Assembly: GCA_002087915.1 (NCBI GenBank)
Contig: LWDP01000002.1
Coordinates: 1 to 64,000, forward strand
DNA length: 64,000 nt
Direction of reading: 5' to 3'
From: Enterospora canceri
Lineage: Eukaryota > Microsporidia > Enterocytozoonidae
Shown: positions 62,891 to 64,000 of the stretch, in pieces
Numbering within the stretch: the first letter of the stretch is position 1
How the letters are laid out: each line of letters starts with the position of its first letter
Notes under the pieces: generated by a model
The model's input: the letters and a program-made list of their open reading frames with translations, nothing else
Database searches by the model: none
Told to the model about the DNA's origin: nothing
Position numbers and translations under genes: made by a program

Positions 62891-64000
62891 ATGCCACATT
62901 TTTTAGAGTATGAACGAACCATTTTAGAGGAAATTAATGAAAAATCAACAGTAGTAGTCTGTGCACGTGGCATTTCAACAGATAACGTAGTTGGCGAGTT
63001 GCTGAATATGTACGCAGATGACTTCTCGCTCTGTCTGGTTCTTAATTGTGATAGAACTGAAATAAACCACTTTAAAAACACAGTATTGTCAAAAAAGAAG
63101 TTTTATGACATCACAAGGACGCAGATACATCGTAGAAAGAAGGAATATAAAGGTGGAGGTGTGTTCTTTGGGACAGCACGCTGCTTCTTGACTGATTTTG
63201 TCAACAAAAACATTCAGGTAGACAAAATTAGTACAATTTTCATTATGAATGCTCATAAAGTACGGGAACATTCATCCATTGCGTTTATACTACACATATT
63301 CAGAGAATATAACGCATTGCATCTTGTAAAAGCATTTGTAACATCTCCCTTGCAACTAACGCAGTCCATTTCTGATTTGTGTTACACGCTGCAATGCCAA
63401 ACTGTCAAGTTCTTGCCCAGGTTCAAAGAGTGTTTTAATGAATTCAAAGAGTTCAATTTTGAACACATTGGACTAAATCAGAGTACACAACTACATAGGA
63501 TTGCTGATTTAATCACAGACATGATTGATATACTCCTTCAGATTGAATTCAAATCATTACCACGAGACCTGATACCAAATTATAAGGATGCTGTCATCTG
63601 TTTGAAATATAGAGACAACAGCGACATCAGAAACTTCATTTGCTTGCTCAATTTATTGTATAACGTAGATCCACTGACATTGTACATTTTCTATGGCAAG
63701 ATGCTTTATGCACAAAATGATTTGGGCGAAAAAGGAAGCTGGGGATTCTCAGAAGTAGCCCACGAAATATTCGAAGAAATCACAAATTATGCAGAAAATG
63801 AATTCATTGACTTGAAGGACGTTAAATTCAACACGGAAGTGGATGAGGGTACATACACCTGTTCTAGCACTAATGAAGGCGAATCAGATAGAGAACATAT
63901 TCAGATTGAAGATTATTTAAGTGTTGTGGAGACACAATTCGACAAGAACAATAAATTGGAGACACTCAGAAGATTGGTACAAGAAAATAGAGAAAAAAGG
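62891..64000 (+). CDS. RAD1: XPF/Rad1 repair endonuclease, N-terminal 370 residues (runs off window)
   Basis: The partial product covers the helicase-like N-terminal part of XPF: HFLEYERTILEEINEK, STVVVCARGISTDNVVGELL, GGGVFFGTARCFLTDFV, and IMNAHKVREHSSIAFIL, all colinear with human XPF (LEYERQL, VVCARGLGADRLL, GGVIFATSR, and AHRIIESCQEAFIL). As in other XPFs, the ATPase motifs are lost. The nuclease and HhH domains are beyond 64000. Start follows ATTACCCT. Its partner ERCC1 lies at 26295-26855. Confidence 0.9.
   Translation, partial: MPHFLEYERTILEEINEKSTVVVCARGISTDNVVGELLNMYADDFSLCLVLNCDRTEINHFKNTVLSKKKFYDITRTQIHRRKKEYKGGGVFFGTARCFLTDFVNKNIQVDKISTIFIMNAHKVREHSSIAFILHIFREYNALHLVKAFVTSPLQLTQSISDLCYTLQCQTVKFLPRFKECFNEFKEFNFEHIGLNQSTQLHRIADLITDMIDILLQIEFKSLPRDLIPNYKDAVICLKYRDNSDIRNFICLLNLLYNVDPLTLYIFYGKMLYAQNDLGEKGSWGFSEVAHEIFEEITNYAENEFIDLKDVKFNTEVDEGTYTCSSTNEGESDREHIQIEDYLSVVETQFDKNNKLETLRRLVQENREKR

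Noticed and set aside
1..64000. CRISPR arrays, bacterial operons, ribosome binding sites, rRNA
   Set aside because: None seen; the gene content and signals are eukaryotic, and no rRNA sequence is recognisable.

Overview
This window is eukaryotic and almost certainly from a microsporidian nuclear genome. The evidence is threefold. About 55 uninterrupted genes, most without any visible intron, are packed on both strands with gaps that are often 2-30 bases. Most start codons sit just behind a C-rich triplet or quadruplet (CCC/CCCC, 0-7 bases upstream of ATG), which is the known microsporidian translation/transcription start signal. The proteins are shortened fungal-type housekeeping proteins (importin beta, ISWI, Rpt5, exocyst, COPI zeta, SRP19, eL20, eL42). 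I cannot assign a genus. Many start codons below were moved inward from the longest reading frame to the first ATG carrying the CCC signal.

Layout. 1-1250: right end of a Tc1/mariner transposon with a damaged transposase, a 239-bp exact tandem duplication with an N at its junction, and a likely inverted-repeat terminus. It lies inside a gene, of which only the 3' part (1251-1735) is left here. 1.7-12.4 kb: importin beta, a formin with a PTEN-like N-terminus, two tandem PlsC acyltransferases, a Bos1-type SNARE, tRNA dihydrouridine synthase and an L-type lectin. 12.5-23.8 kb: a putative exocyst Sec10, an FCP1-type phosphatase, a motif-degenerate XPD sharing a 9-bp promoter with a DUF1749 hydrolase, eL42, Cia2, a DHHC acyltransferase, tRNA-Cys overlapping guanylate kinase, an exosome RNase PH subunit, a cyclin-like protein and a small E1. 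23.8-37.8 kb, partly more GC-rich: ISWI, ERCC1, Rrp4, an Integrator-11-like nuclease, Exo70, an ITFG1-like protein, an MFSD1-like transporter, Rpt5, Gcn5, proteasome beta1 and an Ulp1 protease with a frame break.

37.8-57 kb: a coiled-coil membrane protein, unknown helical proteins, short coiled-coil proteins, a C2H2 zinc-finger protein, an 860-bp spacer, ArgRS, a tethering-factor-like protein, an Lsm14-like protein, condensin CAP-G, a long coiled-coil protein, SRP19, eL20, zeta-COP, MED14 and Rer1. 57-64 kb: tandem amino-acid permeases separated by a palindrome-rich spacer, a Ser/Pro/Gln-rich probable GPI-anchored surface protein, OGG1, Luc7, Rpb4 and the N-terminal part of XPF, which runs off the end.

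Themes. The secretory pathway is heavily represented (SRP19, Bos1, L-lectin, Rer1, zeta-COP, exocyst, DHHC). DNA repair is represented by XPF, ERCC1, OGG1 and an XPD whose helicase motifs look dead. RNA processing (two exosome subunits, Luc7, INTS11-like) and transcription (Rpb4, MED14, Gcn5, ISWI) are also present. Identifications rest on reading motifs by eye; no searches were run.
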